Assembly (NCBI RefSeq): GCF_023806485.1
Contig: NZ_JAMSLR010000009.1
Location: forward strand, 1-64,000
Direction: 5' to 3'
Length of the DNA: 64,000 nt
Source of the DNA: Thermalbibacter longus
Lineage (GTDB): Bacteria > Chloroflexota > Chloroflexia > Thermomicrobiales > Thermomicrobiaceae
Numbering within the stretch: position 1 is the first letter of the stretch; the number at the start of each line of letters is the position of its first letter. A program made the translations under genes and the position numbers. The notes under the pieces were generated by a model. It was not told the DNA's origin, did no database searches, and worked only from the letters and a program-made list of their open reading frames with translations. Positions 7,486-15,964 of the stretch are shown here, piece after piece.

Positions 7486-9582
7486 TCAGCGCAGGCGAGT
7501 GCGCTTGTTCGCGACGTAATCGAGTAGCACGTACTCGCCCAGGTGATCCGGAGTCGCGAAGAAGGCGCGTCCCTTGTTGATGCGCGCCATCTCGCTGACG
7601 AACCCGGCCATGTAGGGGCTACGCTCCAGCATGAACGTGTTGATGACGATCTGCTCGCGGGTGCAGCGGGCCACCTCCTTGAGCGTCTCCTGGAACGTCT
7701 GGTAGGTCGGCGGGTACGAGAAGCGCACCTGCTCGCCGTCGAAGTAGGCCGTGGGCTCTCCGTCGGTGATGACGATGATCTGCTTGTTACCACCGCGATG
7801 CCGGGACAAGAGCTGCCGGGCTAGCATGAAGCCGTGCTGCATGTTGGTGCCGTAGTTGTACTCGTCCCAACTGATGTGCGGCAACATCGACGGCTTCAGC
7901 TCTGTCGCTACGTAGGAGAAGCCGACGATGTACAAGTTATCGCGCGGGAACTGAGACCGGATGAGGCTGTCGAGCGCGAGCGCCACCTTTTTGGCCGCCA
8001 GGAAGCAACCGTTATAGAGCATCGACCGGCTCATGTCGACCATGAGCACCGTCGATGACTGGGTCATCAGTTCCGAGCGGTAGACCTCGAAGTCATCTGG
8101 CTGCAGCCGCACCGGGCTGCCAGGTCCCTCGCGGTAGACCGCGTTCATCACAGTCTTCGGCAAGTGCAGCAGGAAGGGATCGCCGAACTCGTAGGGCTTG
8201 CTGTCGTCGCTCGGCTCGCCACCGCGGCCGGTACGGTCGATCTGGTGCTGGCCGAAGCGATCCTTCTTGAGGTGCTGGAAGATCTCGCGCAGCGCCTTCT
8301 GGCCGATCTTCCGGACGCCGCGCGGGGTCAGCTCGTAGCCACGGCGGGTGCGCTGGATGTAGCCGGCATCCTCCAGCAACCGGGTGAGCTGGCGGAGCTG
8401 GTCCATCTCGGCGGCGAGCTGGTCGCCGAACAGCTCACGCACCTTGTCCATGTCCACTCGCTGCAAGTCACGCCAGTCGCGGACGCCCTCGAGCTGCTCC
8501 TCGAGTTCCTGCATCTCGCGCAGGTGCTCCATGAGCCGCATCGCCTGGCTCAGCGTTAGCTCTTCTCCCCCGCTGAACTGGTAGGACTGGGCATAGGGAT
8601 TGTCGGGCATGAGCTGGCCGAGGTTGTAGGCGAGCTGGGCCAGCTCTTCCCGGATGCCCGGGTCTTGCAGCGCGGCATCGAGCGCGTCCTGAAGCTGCTG
8701 GCGCATCTCCGGCGTCATCGAGTCGAGCAGGCTCTGCATCGCCGCCATCTGGCGCGCCAGGTAGTCCAGCAACTCGTCGAGGTTCTTGAGGTCCTGGCCG
8801 AAGTAGTGACCATACTTGTGCATGAAGCGCTCGAAATCGGGCTGGCCGCCGCGCTGGCGCTCCTCCAGCATCTCGTTGAGGTCATGGAGCATGTTGCGCA
8901 GGTTGGCCAGGTCCTCTGGAGTCATGCTCTGGATCGCCTGCTGCATCCCCTGGAACGTTTGCTGCAGCATCTGCTGCTGGAGCGAGGCCAGGAGTTCCTG
9001 GAATTTCTGCCGGGCGGTGGGATCCATGAACTCGTAGTCCATCAGTGACTTGATCCGCCCGGCGGGGTCAGGTGGCAGCGCGTCCAGTTGCGACTGCTTG
9101 CGGGCCGCCATGCGCTCCAGCAGTTCGTGGAGCGACTCGTCGTATGGCTCCTCCTCAGCCTCGGAGGCGATCTCACTGGCCTGCCCGCTGGCCTCGAATG
9201 GGGGCTCGCCGCGCTGCCTGGCCTGCTGGCGCGCCAGCCGCTCGCGGCTCTCTGACAGGCGCCGCTCGATTCCCTGCCGCTCGGTGTCGATCACGTCGTC
9301 GAGCCGCTGGTTCAGGTCATCGAGCACCGAGCCGAGGTTGTAACGACTGAGTTCCTGTTGCCGGCGCTCGCGGATGCGTTCCAGCAAGTCGCGCATGCCG
9401 GGGAAGGGCGAATCGGGGCGATCGGAGCCCCAGCGAAAGAGGCGCTGGAGTGCCCGGGTCAGATCGCCGTCGGCCAGGACATCGTCGGCGATCGCGTCCA
9501 GAATCTGCTCGGCATCGAGCTGGTCGATCTGCTGCGTGCCATCCCAGCGGTAGTAGCGGAACCGGCGGCTGGACAGCGACAT
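7486..9582 (-). CDS. VWA-domain protein, magnesium-chelatase D/CoxE-like
   Basis: A 698-aa soluble protein. Residues about 1-480 are extended charged helices with repeated RRQQELSRY and EEQLEGV-type runs. A winged-helix-like segment (YIQRTRRGYELTPRGVRKIG) is followed by a von Willebrand A domain from about residue 510. The MIDAS motif is visible: VDMSRSM (DxSxS), the Thr of NYGTNMQ and the Asp of VITDGEPT. It sits 5 bases after the AAA+ gene upstream, forming a ChlI/ChlD-like or MoxR/VWA-like pair that typically remodels or inserts metal into a partner protein. No chelatase H subunit is present, so the client is unknown. Confidence 0.8.
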   Translation of the reverse strand: MSLSSRRFRYYRWDGTQQIDQLDAEQILDAIADDVLADGDLTRALQRLFRWGSDRPDSPFPGMRDLLERIRERRQQELSRYNLGSVLDDLNQRLDDVIDTERQGIERRLSESRERLARQQARQRGEPPFEASGQASEIASEAEEEPYDESLHELLERMAARKQSQLDALPPDPAGRIKSLMDYEFMDPTARQKFQELLASLQQQMLQQTFQGMQQAIQSMTPEDLANLRNMLHDLNEMLEERQRGGQPDFERFMHKYGHYFGQDLKNLDELLDYLARQMAAMQSLLDSMTPEMRQQLQDALDAALQDPGIREELAQLAYNLGQLMPDNPYAQSYQFSGGEELTLSQAMRLMEHLREMQELEEQLEGVRDWRDLQRVDMDKVRELFGDQLAAEMDQLRQLTRLLEDAGYIQRTRRGYELTPRGVRKIGQKALREIFQHLKKDRFGQHQIDRTGRGGEPSDDSKPYEFGDPFLLHLPKTVMNAVYREGPGSPVRLQPDDFEVYRSELMTQSSTVLMVDMSRSMLYNGCFLAAKKVALALDSLIRSQFPRDNLYIVGFSYVATELKPSMLPHISWDEYNYGTNMQHGFMLARQLLSRHRGGNKQIIVITDGEPTAYFDGEQVRFSYPPTYQTFQETLKEVARCTREQIVINTFMLERSPYMAGFVSEMARINKGRAFFATPDHLGEYVLLDYVANKRTRLR

Positions 9583-9587
9583 GGTCT

Positions 9588-10988
9588 TTACCCCCGATAA
9601 CGGGCCTCTCCCCGAACGCCGGCCCGGTCCTTGTTGAGCCGGCGGTTGAGGTGGAGCCCCTCCAGAACGAACTCGACGGCGGCAGCGATCAGCTCGGGTT
9701 GGCCGGCAGCGCCGAGCCGGTTCGCTGCTGCCCGCAGGCTATCGATATGCGAGACCTGGTGAATGTAGCGCATTGCGGGCAACATGTCGGAAGTCTCGAC
9801 CGCTAGGCCATTCTCGAAGGCCAGGATCAGGTCATCGAAGTCGCGCGTGGAGAAATACCGGTTGAACGTGGCCAGGACTGCGCCGTTGATCAGCTTCTCG
9901 ATAACCCGCTCCTCTTGAACCTCGCCCAGCGTCTCTAGCTCGATCTTGCCCATCGTCGAGGCGACGACTGCCGGAAGGTCGCTGATGCGGGGCACGGCGT
10001 GCTTTTCGTCCAGCCGGATGGCGCGCTTCACCGCGTTGCTGACCAGGGTCTCGTAGTTGGCCACCGACATGCGCACGCTCACGCCGGAGCGCTGGCTGAC
10101 ATCGTGGCTGCGACGGGCCAGGTGCGTGATCTCGGCAATAATCTCCCGCATGTACTCGGGAACGGTGATCGCGATACCCGGCACTTCGAGCGGCGTTCGC
10201 TCCTGCTCCATGATCTTGATCTCGAGGTCGATACTGGCCGGGTAGTGCGTCCGGATCTGTGCGCCGTAGCGGTCCTTGAGCGGGGTGATGATCCGCCCGC
10301 GGTTGGTGTAATCCTCCGGATTGGCACTGGCGACGATATAGACGTCCAGCGGCAGGCGAACTCGATAGCCCCGAATTTGAACGTCGCGCTCTTCCATGAT
10401 GTTCAGCAGGCCGACCTGGATGCGCTCGGCCAGATCCGGCAGCTCGTTGATCGCGAAGATGCCCCGGTTCGTCCGTGGGATCAGCCCGTAGTGAATGGTG
10501 AGCTCGTCCGAGAGATAGCGCCCCTCGGCTACCTTGATGGGATCGACCTCGCCGATCAGGTCAGCGATCGTCGTATCCGGAGTCGCCAGTTTCTCCGCGT
10601 AGCGATCCTCCCGCCGGATCCACTCGATCGGCGTATCATCGCCCATCTCGGCGATCAGGTCCCGGGCATACCGGCTGACCGGCGCGAAGGGGTTGTCGTT
10701 GATCTCGCTACCGGCGATGATCGGGATCTCCTCATCGAGGAGGTTGATGAGCGCGCGAGCCATGCGAGTCTTCGCCTGACCACGCTCACCGAGAAAGATA
10801 ATGTCCTGTCCCGCCAGGATCGCGTTCTCGACCTGTGGGATGACCGTGTCGTCGTAGCCGATGATGCCGGGAAAGATCGGTTCCCCTGACTCGAGCTTGG
10901 CAATGAGATTCTTACGCATCTCCTCGCGGATCGGGAGCACCGTATATCCACTCTCGCGAAGCTCGCCCAGTGTGCGCGGTTTGCTCAT
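9588..10988 (-). CDS. AAA+ ATPase, magnesium-chelatase I/MoxR-like
   Basis: A 466-aa AAA+ ATPase. Walker A is FLGERGQAKTR (about residue 65), Walker B is GIFAINELPDL (about 178), and VYIVASANPEDYTNRGRI is the sensor-1 region. The architecture resembles the BchI/ChlI subunit, but with an insertion before Walker B and a long helical C-terminus. ATG 10988 is chosen over an in-frame start at 11084 because GAGGAG lies upstream and the conserved-looking protein begins at MSKPRTLGEL. It would energise the VWA protein downstream. Expression is probably from the promoter at 11094-11121. Confidence 0.85.
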   Translation of the reverse strand: MSKPRTLGELRESGYTVLPIREEMRKNLIAKLESGEPIFPGIIGYDDTVIPQVENAILAGQDIIFLGERGQAKTRMARALINLLDEEIPIIAGSEINDNPFAPVSRYARDLIAEMGDDTPIEWIRREDRYAEKLATPDTTIADLIGEVDPIKVAEGRYLSDELTIHYGLIPRTNRGIFAINELPDLAERIQVGLLNIMEERDVQIRGYRVRLPLDVYIVASANPEDYTNRGRIITPLKDRYGAQIRTHYPASIDLEIKIMEQERTPLEVPGIAITVPEYMREIIAEITHLARRSHDVSQRSGVSVRMSVANYETLVSNAVKRAIRLDEKHAVPRISDLPAVVASTMGKIELETLGEVQEERVIEKLINGAVLATFNRYFSTRDFDDLILAFENGLAVETSDMLPAMRYIHQVSHIDSLRAAANRLGAAGQPELIAAAVEFVLEGLHLNRRLNKDRAGVRGEARYRG

Positions 10989-11093
10989 CGATATGCTCTC
11001 CTCGACCGGGTGTCTACGAAGGCGCCGAACCGCTCGGCGCCGTGAACTCGACTCTACACGTCGCTTCCTTGGTAAGTGAGTCAATCCGCTACA

Positions 11094-11121
11094 ATCCTAC
11101 CCCAGTCTGCCCATCTGTCAA
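11094..11121 (-). promoter_or_regulatory. Sigma-A type promoter for the AAA+/VWA operon
   Basis: On the minus strand, TTGACA (11116-11121) is followed after 16 bases by TAGGAT (11094-11099). The -35 matches the consensus perfectly and the -10 at four of six positions. It lies about 105 bases before ATG 10988, giving an untranslated leader of roughly 100 bases. No promoter of comparable quality was seen elsewhere in this gap. Confidence 0.55.
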
Positions 11122-11210
11122 TGTTCTATGTCAAGTACAGGGCTGGGTTTCGGGCGTCGCTATCGCGATCGACGCAGCCGTGGATGTGCCACCGTTCGGG
11201 CTCGGCAAGG

Positions 11211-12095
11211 CTAGGCTCCGGCCTGTGCATCCCCTCCCCGAGGAGCTGCGCCGGCATCCTTCTCGATCGCGCGCTGGCGATAGGCTGCCACTGCCTGCCG
11301 AACGGCCTCGCGGCTGGTGATGCCCTGGGCCAACCAGTGGAGCAGCACCCGTTCCCTCCGGGCCAGCTCGGCACTGGCCGCTCTCCGCTCGATCCCGAAC
11401 CGCTCGGCCAGCAGCCGGACGAGCGCAGCAGGGTTAGAGACCAGGGGGGAGAGCGGGGTCATTCGCTCAGCCAGAACCTGGATGCCGAGCCGCCCATCGG
11501 CTGGCAGGGGCGCTTCCATTCGCATCAGCCGCCGTACCGGGCCGCGCGACCCGAGGCCCACGCCGAGCGTCAGCACTAGGTCGATCGAGGCCAGGTGAGG
11601 CTCGGGGACTTCGAGCGGGAACCCGCGAAACAGGTCGAGCACCTCTCTGGCTCCACCGGCATGAACGGTGGTGGCCATCGCGAATCCGTTCTGCAGCAGC
11701 TCGAACAGCCGGCGTACCCCGCGTCCCCAAAGGTAAATCGGCAGGTGACTGCTGATCTCGTTGCACAACAGGTACGTGCGTGCCGGGTCATCCTGATCGA
11801 CGAACTCGAAGCGCTCGTACCAGCCGCGGAGATAGCGGCGCGTAGTGTTGGGTGGGATCAGGTCGAGCAGCGCAGTGAGCAGCGTGGTCTTGCCAGCCCG
11901 CGGCTCCGGGGCGGCCACGATCACGGTTGCGTGGTGCTCGACAGCGATCCAAAGGAATGCCGCCACGCGAGCATCCAGCATCTCGCTGGCGATCAGCTCG
12001 ATAAGCGACAGCGGATTCGATGGAGATTCGCGGTAGCCCCACCAGCCCGGCGGCTCGTCCGGCCAGGGGGAGCGACTGCACTCACTCTCGGCCAC
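11211..12095 (-). CDS. PilT/VirB11-like P-loop ATPase, orphan
   Basis: A 294-aa protein with the arrangement of secretion/pilus ATPases: a Walker A-like AAPEPRAGKTTLL near residue 60, an acidic YLLCNEISSHLP strand, and a His-box-like FAMATTVHAGGAREVLDLF. The usual N-terminal domain is very short (about 50 residues) and no pilus, secretion or prepilin gene is nearby, so a classical type II/IV role is unsupported. The C-terminal helical region (SREAVRQAVAAYRQRAIE) follows. It is transcribed in the same direction as the AAA+/VWA pair, but the promoter at 11094-11121 separates them. Confidence 0.65.
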   Translation of the reverse strand: MAESECSRSPWPDEPPGWWGYRESPSNPLSLIELIASEMLDARVAAFLWIAVEHHATVIVAAPEPRAGKTTLLTALLDLIPPNTTRRYLRGWYERFEFVDQDDPARTYLLCNEISSHLPIYLWGRGVRRLFELLQNGFAMATTVHAGGAREVLDLFRGFPLEVPEPHLASIDLVLTLGVGLGSRGPVRRLMRMEAPLPADGRLGIQVLAERMTPLSPLVSNPAALVRLLAERFGIERRAASAELARRERVLLHWLAQGITSREAVRQAVAAYRQRAIEKDAGAAPRGGDAQAGA

Positions 12096-12270
12096 GAGTA
12101 TCCTGTCATGTCACGCTACATCCCCGCATCTGCGCGGCGGACGTCACGCTTTTCCCGGCACGCGCCCAGACGGGACGCATCATCGGCGACAACGGCACTG
12201 GCGACGAGCCAGCGACCAGTCATAGGAAGATCATACGCGAGCCGGCACGTCACCGGCTGGGCGAAGGAGC

Positions 12271-13386
12271 CTACCCGCGCTGGTCGAGCGGAACGTAGTG
12301 CTGGTCTACCGGGCCGGTGTACTCGGCACGCGGCCGGATCAGCCGGTTGTCTGCCTGTTGCTCCAGGACGTGCGCTGTCCATCCCGAGATGCGACTCGCG
12401 GCGAAGACCGGCGTCATCAGCTCCTTATCGATGCCGAGGTAGTGATAGACCGAAGCGGCGTAGAAGTCGACATTGGGATGGAGCCCCTTCTCGCGCTGCA
12501 TGACCTCGGCAATCAGGGTGGAGAGCTCGTACCAGCGCAGGTCGCCCGCGCGCTCTCCGAGCTGGCGGGAGAGATCGCGCAGCCACTTGGCTCGCGGGTC
12601 CTCACCCTTGTAGACGCGGTGGCCGAACCCCATGATCCGCTCATGCCGGCCGAGCTTCTCCAGGATATACGGCTCGACGCGGTCCGGCGCACCGATCTCC
12701 TCGAGCATCTGCATCACGGCCGCGTTAGCGCCTCCGTGAAGGGGGCCCTTCAATGCCGCGATGGCCGCGGTGATGGCCGCGTGCATGTCGGCCAGCGTCG
12801 CCGCGGTGACTCGGGCGGCAAAGGTGGAGGCATTGAACTCATGGTCGGCATGGAGCACGAGCACGCGGTTCATCGCCGTCACTTCGAGATCGTCTGGCTC
12901 GCGGTCGTGCAGGACCATCAGAAACGAGCGCGCGGTGCTGTGCTCCTCCATCGGCGGGATGACCGGCGGCAAACCACGGCGCAGCCGCCCGATCGTCGCT
13001 ACGATGGTGGGTACTTGCGCGACGAGACGGATCCCCTTGGCAACGCTAGATTCGCGGTCAGTGGCGTTGGGGCGTTCTTCGGTGAAGGCGAGCGCCGAGA
13101 CCGCGGTGCGCAGGAGATCCATGGGAACGGCAGCAGATGGCGCGTCCTGAAGCAGCCTGAGCACGCCATCCGGCAGAGCCCGGCTCGCAGCGAGCTGGTC
13201 CTGGAACTCGGCCAGCTCGCCACGGGTCGGTAGCCGGCCATGGTAGAAGAGGAAAATCACCTCTTCGTAGAGTGCATGCTCGGCGAGCTCGTCGATATCG
13301 ATGCCGTGGTAGGTCAGCGTCCCATCGATGATCGAGCTGAGCTGGGTCGTACCGGCAATCACGCCTTCCAGACCGCGGGCGACCAT
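12271..13386 (-). CDS. gltA: Citrate synthase (or 2-methylcitrate synthase)
   Basis: A 371-aa type I citrate synthase of the short class, condensing acetyl-CoA (or propionyl-CoA) with oxaloacetate. Catalytic residues are visible: His in LHADHEFNAST (about 180), His in GFGHRVYKGEDPRA (about 253) and Asp in NVDFYAASVYHYLG (about 307). The N-terminus, GLEGVIAGTTQLSSIIDG, is characteristic of short Gram-positive and archaeal-type enzymes. ATG 13386 follows a GAAGGGGG run; the longer frame from 13425 adds an unlikely Arg-rich tail. An MmgE/PrpD gene elsewhere in the window leaves a methylcitrate activity possible, but citrate is the default. Confidence 0.92.
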   Translation of the reverse strand: MVARGLEGVIAGTTQLSSIIDGTLTYHGIDIDELAEHALYEEVIFLFYHGRLPTRGELAEFQDQLAASRALPDGVLRLLQDAPSAAVPMDLLRTAVSALAFTEERPNATDRESSVAKGIRLVAQVPTIVATIGRLRRGLPPVIPPMEEHSTARSFLMVLHDREPDDLEVTAMNRVLVLHADHEFNASTFAARVTAATLADMHAAITAAIAALKGPLHGGANAAVMQMLEEIGAPDRVEPYILEKLGRHERIMGFGHRVYKGEDPRAKWLRDLSRQLGERAGDLRWYELSTLIAEVMQREKGLHPNVDFYAASVYHYLGIDKELMTPVFAASRISGWTAHVLEQQADNRLIRPRAEYTGPVDQHYVPLDQRG

Positions 13387-13639
13387 CGGTTTCCCCCTTC
13401 GCGTCGTACGTGCACTCGCGAGCAACTGGGGCGAGTGGCCTGCTGCTCGCTCGAGCCAGAGCGGCCATCTCGCTGCTCGTCGTCACCAATACCGCAGTCG
13501 CCGCATCCCGTAAAGCTCCCAGCCCCACAAGCACACGCCCCAGCCCGTCACCAGCCCGATACGGCCCGGTGACGCGAGCGCCGGGAATCTCTTCGAGTTG
13601 CGGGTGGGTCGATGCCCTCCGCTGGGCGAGAGCCGGACC

Positions 13640-14026
13640 TCAACCGGATGCCGGGCTGGGCTCTGGAGCTTGATGAGACTGCGTCGCTCGCACTCGCGCA
13701 CGGTGACCCGCACGGGCTCGCCGTTCCGGCCGGTTCGGGAGTTCTCCGATCAGCCCCAGTTCAGCGAGGACCAGAGCGCGGTGCTTGCAATACGGGTAGT
13801 AGGCGCTACCGGGGCAGGAGCAGAGCAGGTCTCCATCGAGGATCGTCACCTCATAGGCAGTTCCGGGCTGGCTATGGCTGGTCACGGCCCAGGTACGAGC
13901 GTCGTCGTTGAGCCGGAAGGCACGCAACCCCTGCCGGCGGGCCTTCTCGGCTAGCCGGCGCCAGGTCTCTACCCCCACCACGCTTTCAAGTCGCTCGATC
14001 GTCGCCTGTGTCATTGTCGGGTCCAT
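13640..14026 (-). CDS. SWIM zinc-finger domain protein
   Basis: A 128-aa protein carrying a SWIM motif, CxCx(n)CxH, seen as LLCSCPGSAYYPYCKHRALVL around residues 78-98. SWIM domains bind zinc and mediate nucleic-acid or protein contacts. The N-terminal 60 residues are helical (ERLESVVGVETWRRLAEKARR), and the C-terminal 25 are basic and Ser/Pro-rich. ATG 14026 has AAGGTG upstream; the open frame continues upstream to 14425 only as antisense of the DoxX-like gene. It is divergent from that gene with a 130-base shared spacer. Role unknown. Confidence 0.75.
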   Translation of the reverse strand: MDPTMTQATIERLESVVGVETWRRLAEKARRQGLRAFRLNDDARTWAVTSHSQPGTAYEVTILDGDLLCSCPGSAYYPYCKHRALVLAELGLIGELPNRPERRARAGHRARVRATQSHQAPEPSPASG

Positions 14027-14156
14027 GATGCACCTTCTGTCGACTTCCATCAGAAAGTATGCCATATCGGCACAGTCAGGGCAGCGCTTTCGCCGCACCG
14101 ACCCTGTTTCGGTCACCTGCGGCCATGTACCATCAGGCCGGGCGGAGGAGGCCACA

Positions 14157-15296
14157 GTGCGGCGCGGGGATGCTGATAAGAGACGAACTCGACCCGAATG
14201 TTCGATCCTGCGGTCCTGCCGGCGCTGGGGTGCCATCGGGGTCGGCCTGCTGGTCGCGCTGCAGCCCACGGTTGCCTCGGCCCACGTGCGATGGTTCGTT
14301 CCGGAAGAGCGGCAGCTCCAGTTGCCGGACTGGTCGCTGTTCGCGCGCTGGCCGACCCTGGCAGTGCTTGGGCTGAGCCTGGTACTCTGGCTCGCCCTCA
14401 AAGGCCTGGAGCGACTGGTCGGCACGCCCCACTTCCCGAATCCCCCGCTTCTGGCTCATATGGAGCCGCATGCCACCACGGTGCTGGCGCTGCAAACCGG
14501 GATCAGCCTGGTCTGGTTCGCCTACCAGCGTACCCTGTTCGTCCCACCGCTGGCCCTGCCGCCGACCTGGTTCGGCTGGCTTCTCGTCGCCCTGCAACTC
14601 GTCGTTGCCTTCACCTTCATTACCTCGCTGTTCGATCGTGCCGGGGCCGCACTGCTCGTTCTCGTGTTTCTCCTCGGGTTCGCCGTCTTTCCTCCCGAGG
14701 CGATGCTCGAGCAGCTCCTCTACGCCGGGATCGCCGTCGCGCTCTTTGTGCTCGGCGTGACGGTACCGCCGGCAGGGGTCGCCCGCCGCCTGCTCCCGCT
14801 GGCCCGGTTCGAGCGGCAGGCCGTGAGCGCGCTGCGCGTGTTGACTGGCTTTTCGCTGGTGATCGTGGCCTTCTCCGAGAAGTTGCTCAACCCCGACCTC
14901 TCGCAGTCGTTCCTGCGGGAGTACCCGCACTTCAACGTGCTGCGGGCGCTCTTCGGTTGGACGTGGGCGACCGATCGACTCTTCGGGGATCTCGCCGGAG
15001 TCGTCGAGGCGACGATCGGCCTGTTGTTGATCTCCGGCGTGTTGACGCGGGTCGTTATCCTGGCGATGTGGGTACCGTTCAATCTCACCGTACCACTGCT
15101 ACCGCCGATCGAGCTGCTGGGTCACCTCCCCATCTTCGGGATCATGTACCTGCTGCTCCTCTACGGCTCCGGGGTAGCGCCCGACACCGCGGCCCGCCGG
15201 CTCGAGCCCGCGCTGACCGGCGAGCTGGAGGCCTCGCGCCGCCGGATTCGTGGGGAGGGTGACAGACGCGCTGCTGATCGAGGAGAGACCGGTTAG
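14157..15296 (+). CDS. DoxX-like polytopic membrane protein
   Basis: A 379-aa protein with a basic N-terminus, a hydrophobic segment ending in TVASAHVRWF (signal-like) and about nine further hydrophobic segments. The second half (VSALRVLTGFSLVIVAFSEKLLNPDL, then a GVVEATIGLLLISG helix) resembles the DoxX/DoxD family of thiosulfate:quinone oxidoreductase-type membrane proteins. GTG 14157 is selected because GGAGGAG lies about 8 bases upstream; ORF extension to 13908 would run antisense through the SWIM gene. The following YbaK gene starts 39 bases after the stop. Function unknown. Confidence 0.75.
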   Translation: MRRGDADKRRTRPECSILRSCRRWGAIGVGLLVALQPTVASAHVRWFVPEERQLQLPDWSLFARWPTLAVLGLSLVLWLALKGLERLVGTPHFPNPPLLAHMEPHATTVLALQTGISLVWFAYQRTLFVPPLALPPTWFGWLLVALQLVVAFTFITSLFDRAGAALLVLVFLLGFAVFPPEAMLEQLLYAGIAVALFVLGVTVPPAGVARRLLPLARFERQAVSALRVLTGFSLVIVAFSEKLLNPDLSQSFLREYPHFNVLRALFGWTWATDRLFGDLAGVVEATIGLLLISGVLTRVVILAMWVPFNLTVPLLPPIELLGHLPIFGIMYLLLLYGSGVAPDTAARRLEPALTGELEASRRRIRGEGDRRAADRGETG

Positions 15297-15335
15297 TCTA
15301 CCCGGCTGGCATTGTTGACCGGTGGAGGATGCGAG

Positions 15336-15824
15336 ATGGCTTCGGAGCTCAGCGCGAGTGCCCAGCGGGTACAGGAGGCGCTGGCAGATCGCGGCTTGCC
15401 TGGCCGGGTAGTCGAGCTTTCGCAGACGACGCGCACGGCCGTGGAGGCCGCTCGGGCGATCGGTTGCGACGTGGCCCAGATCGTGAAATCGCTCGTCTTC
15501 TGCGGTGCTCGGAGCGGTCAGGTCTACCTCGTCCTCGTCCGCGGGGTGGACCGGGTGGACGAGTCGCGCCTGGCTGAGGTGGTTGGGGAGCAAGTGACGC
15601 GCGCCAGCCCGGAGGTCGTGCGAGCGCGCACCGGGTACGCGATCGGTGGCGTGCCGCCGGTCGGGCACCGGGAGCCGCTTCCGACCCTTATCGATGCGGC
15701 CCTCCTGGAGATGGCCGAGCTGTGGGCGGCGGCCGGTACGCCACACGCGGTCTTTCGCGTGCGGCCAGACGAGCTGGTTCGAATTACCGGTGGCCGGGTC
15801 GTCGTAGTGGCCGCTGGCAGGTAA
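15336..15824 (+). CDS. YbaK/EbsC-type aminoacyl-tRNA deacylase
   Basis: A 162-aa protein of the YbaK/ProX-like editing family, which hydrolyses mischarged Cys- or Ala-tRNA(Pro). The family pattern is complete: TRTAVEAARAIGCDVAQIVKSLVF with the catalytic lysine, then RVDESRLAEVVGEQVTRASPEVV, TGYAIGGVPPVGH, and the end VFRVRPDELVRITGG. ATG 15336 has GGAGG 8 bases upstream and is preferred over the frame start at 15312. It follows the DoxX-like gene and precedes lpdA; no functional link with either is apparent. Confidence 0.88.
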   Translation: MASELSASAQRVQEALADRGLPGRVVELSQTTRTAVEAARAIGCDVAQIVKSLVFCGARSGQVYLVLVRGVDRVDESRLAEVVGEQVTRASPEVVRARTGYAIGGVPPVGHREPLPTLIDAALLEMAELWAAAGTPHAVFRVRPDELVRITGGRVVVVAAGR

Positions 15825-15964
15825 TTGCCGTCGTTCTGGCGAGGAGAGCTCGAGAAAGCGGTGACGGCTGAAGGAGAGGCATGTCGCCTGCTCAGTTATA
15901 CTGGGGATGAAGTGCGCCAGTGGCGGCGAGGCCACGCGGGTCGGCGCCAGTGAAGGGAGTGGAG

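Noticed and set aside
7486-10988. Magnesium chelatase for bacteriochlorophyll synthesis, or CoxD/CoxE maturation of the Mo enzyme
   Set aside because: No BchH or other pigment genes are present, and the pair is more than 40 kb from the molybdenum hydroxylase in the opposite orientation; linkage is too weak.
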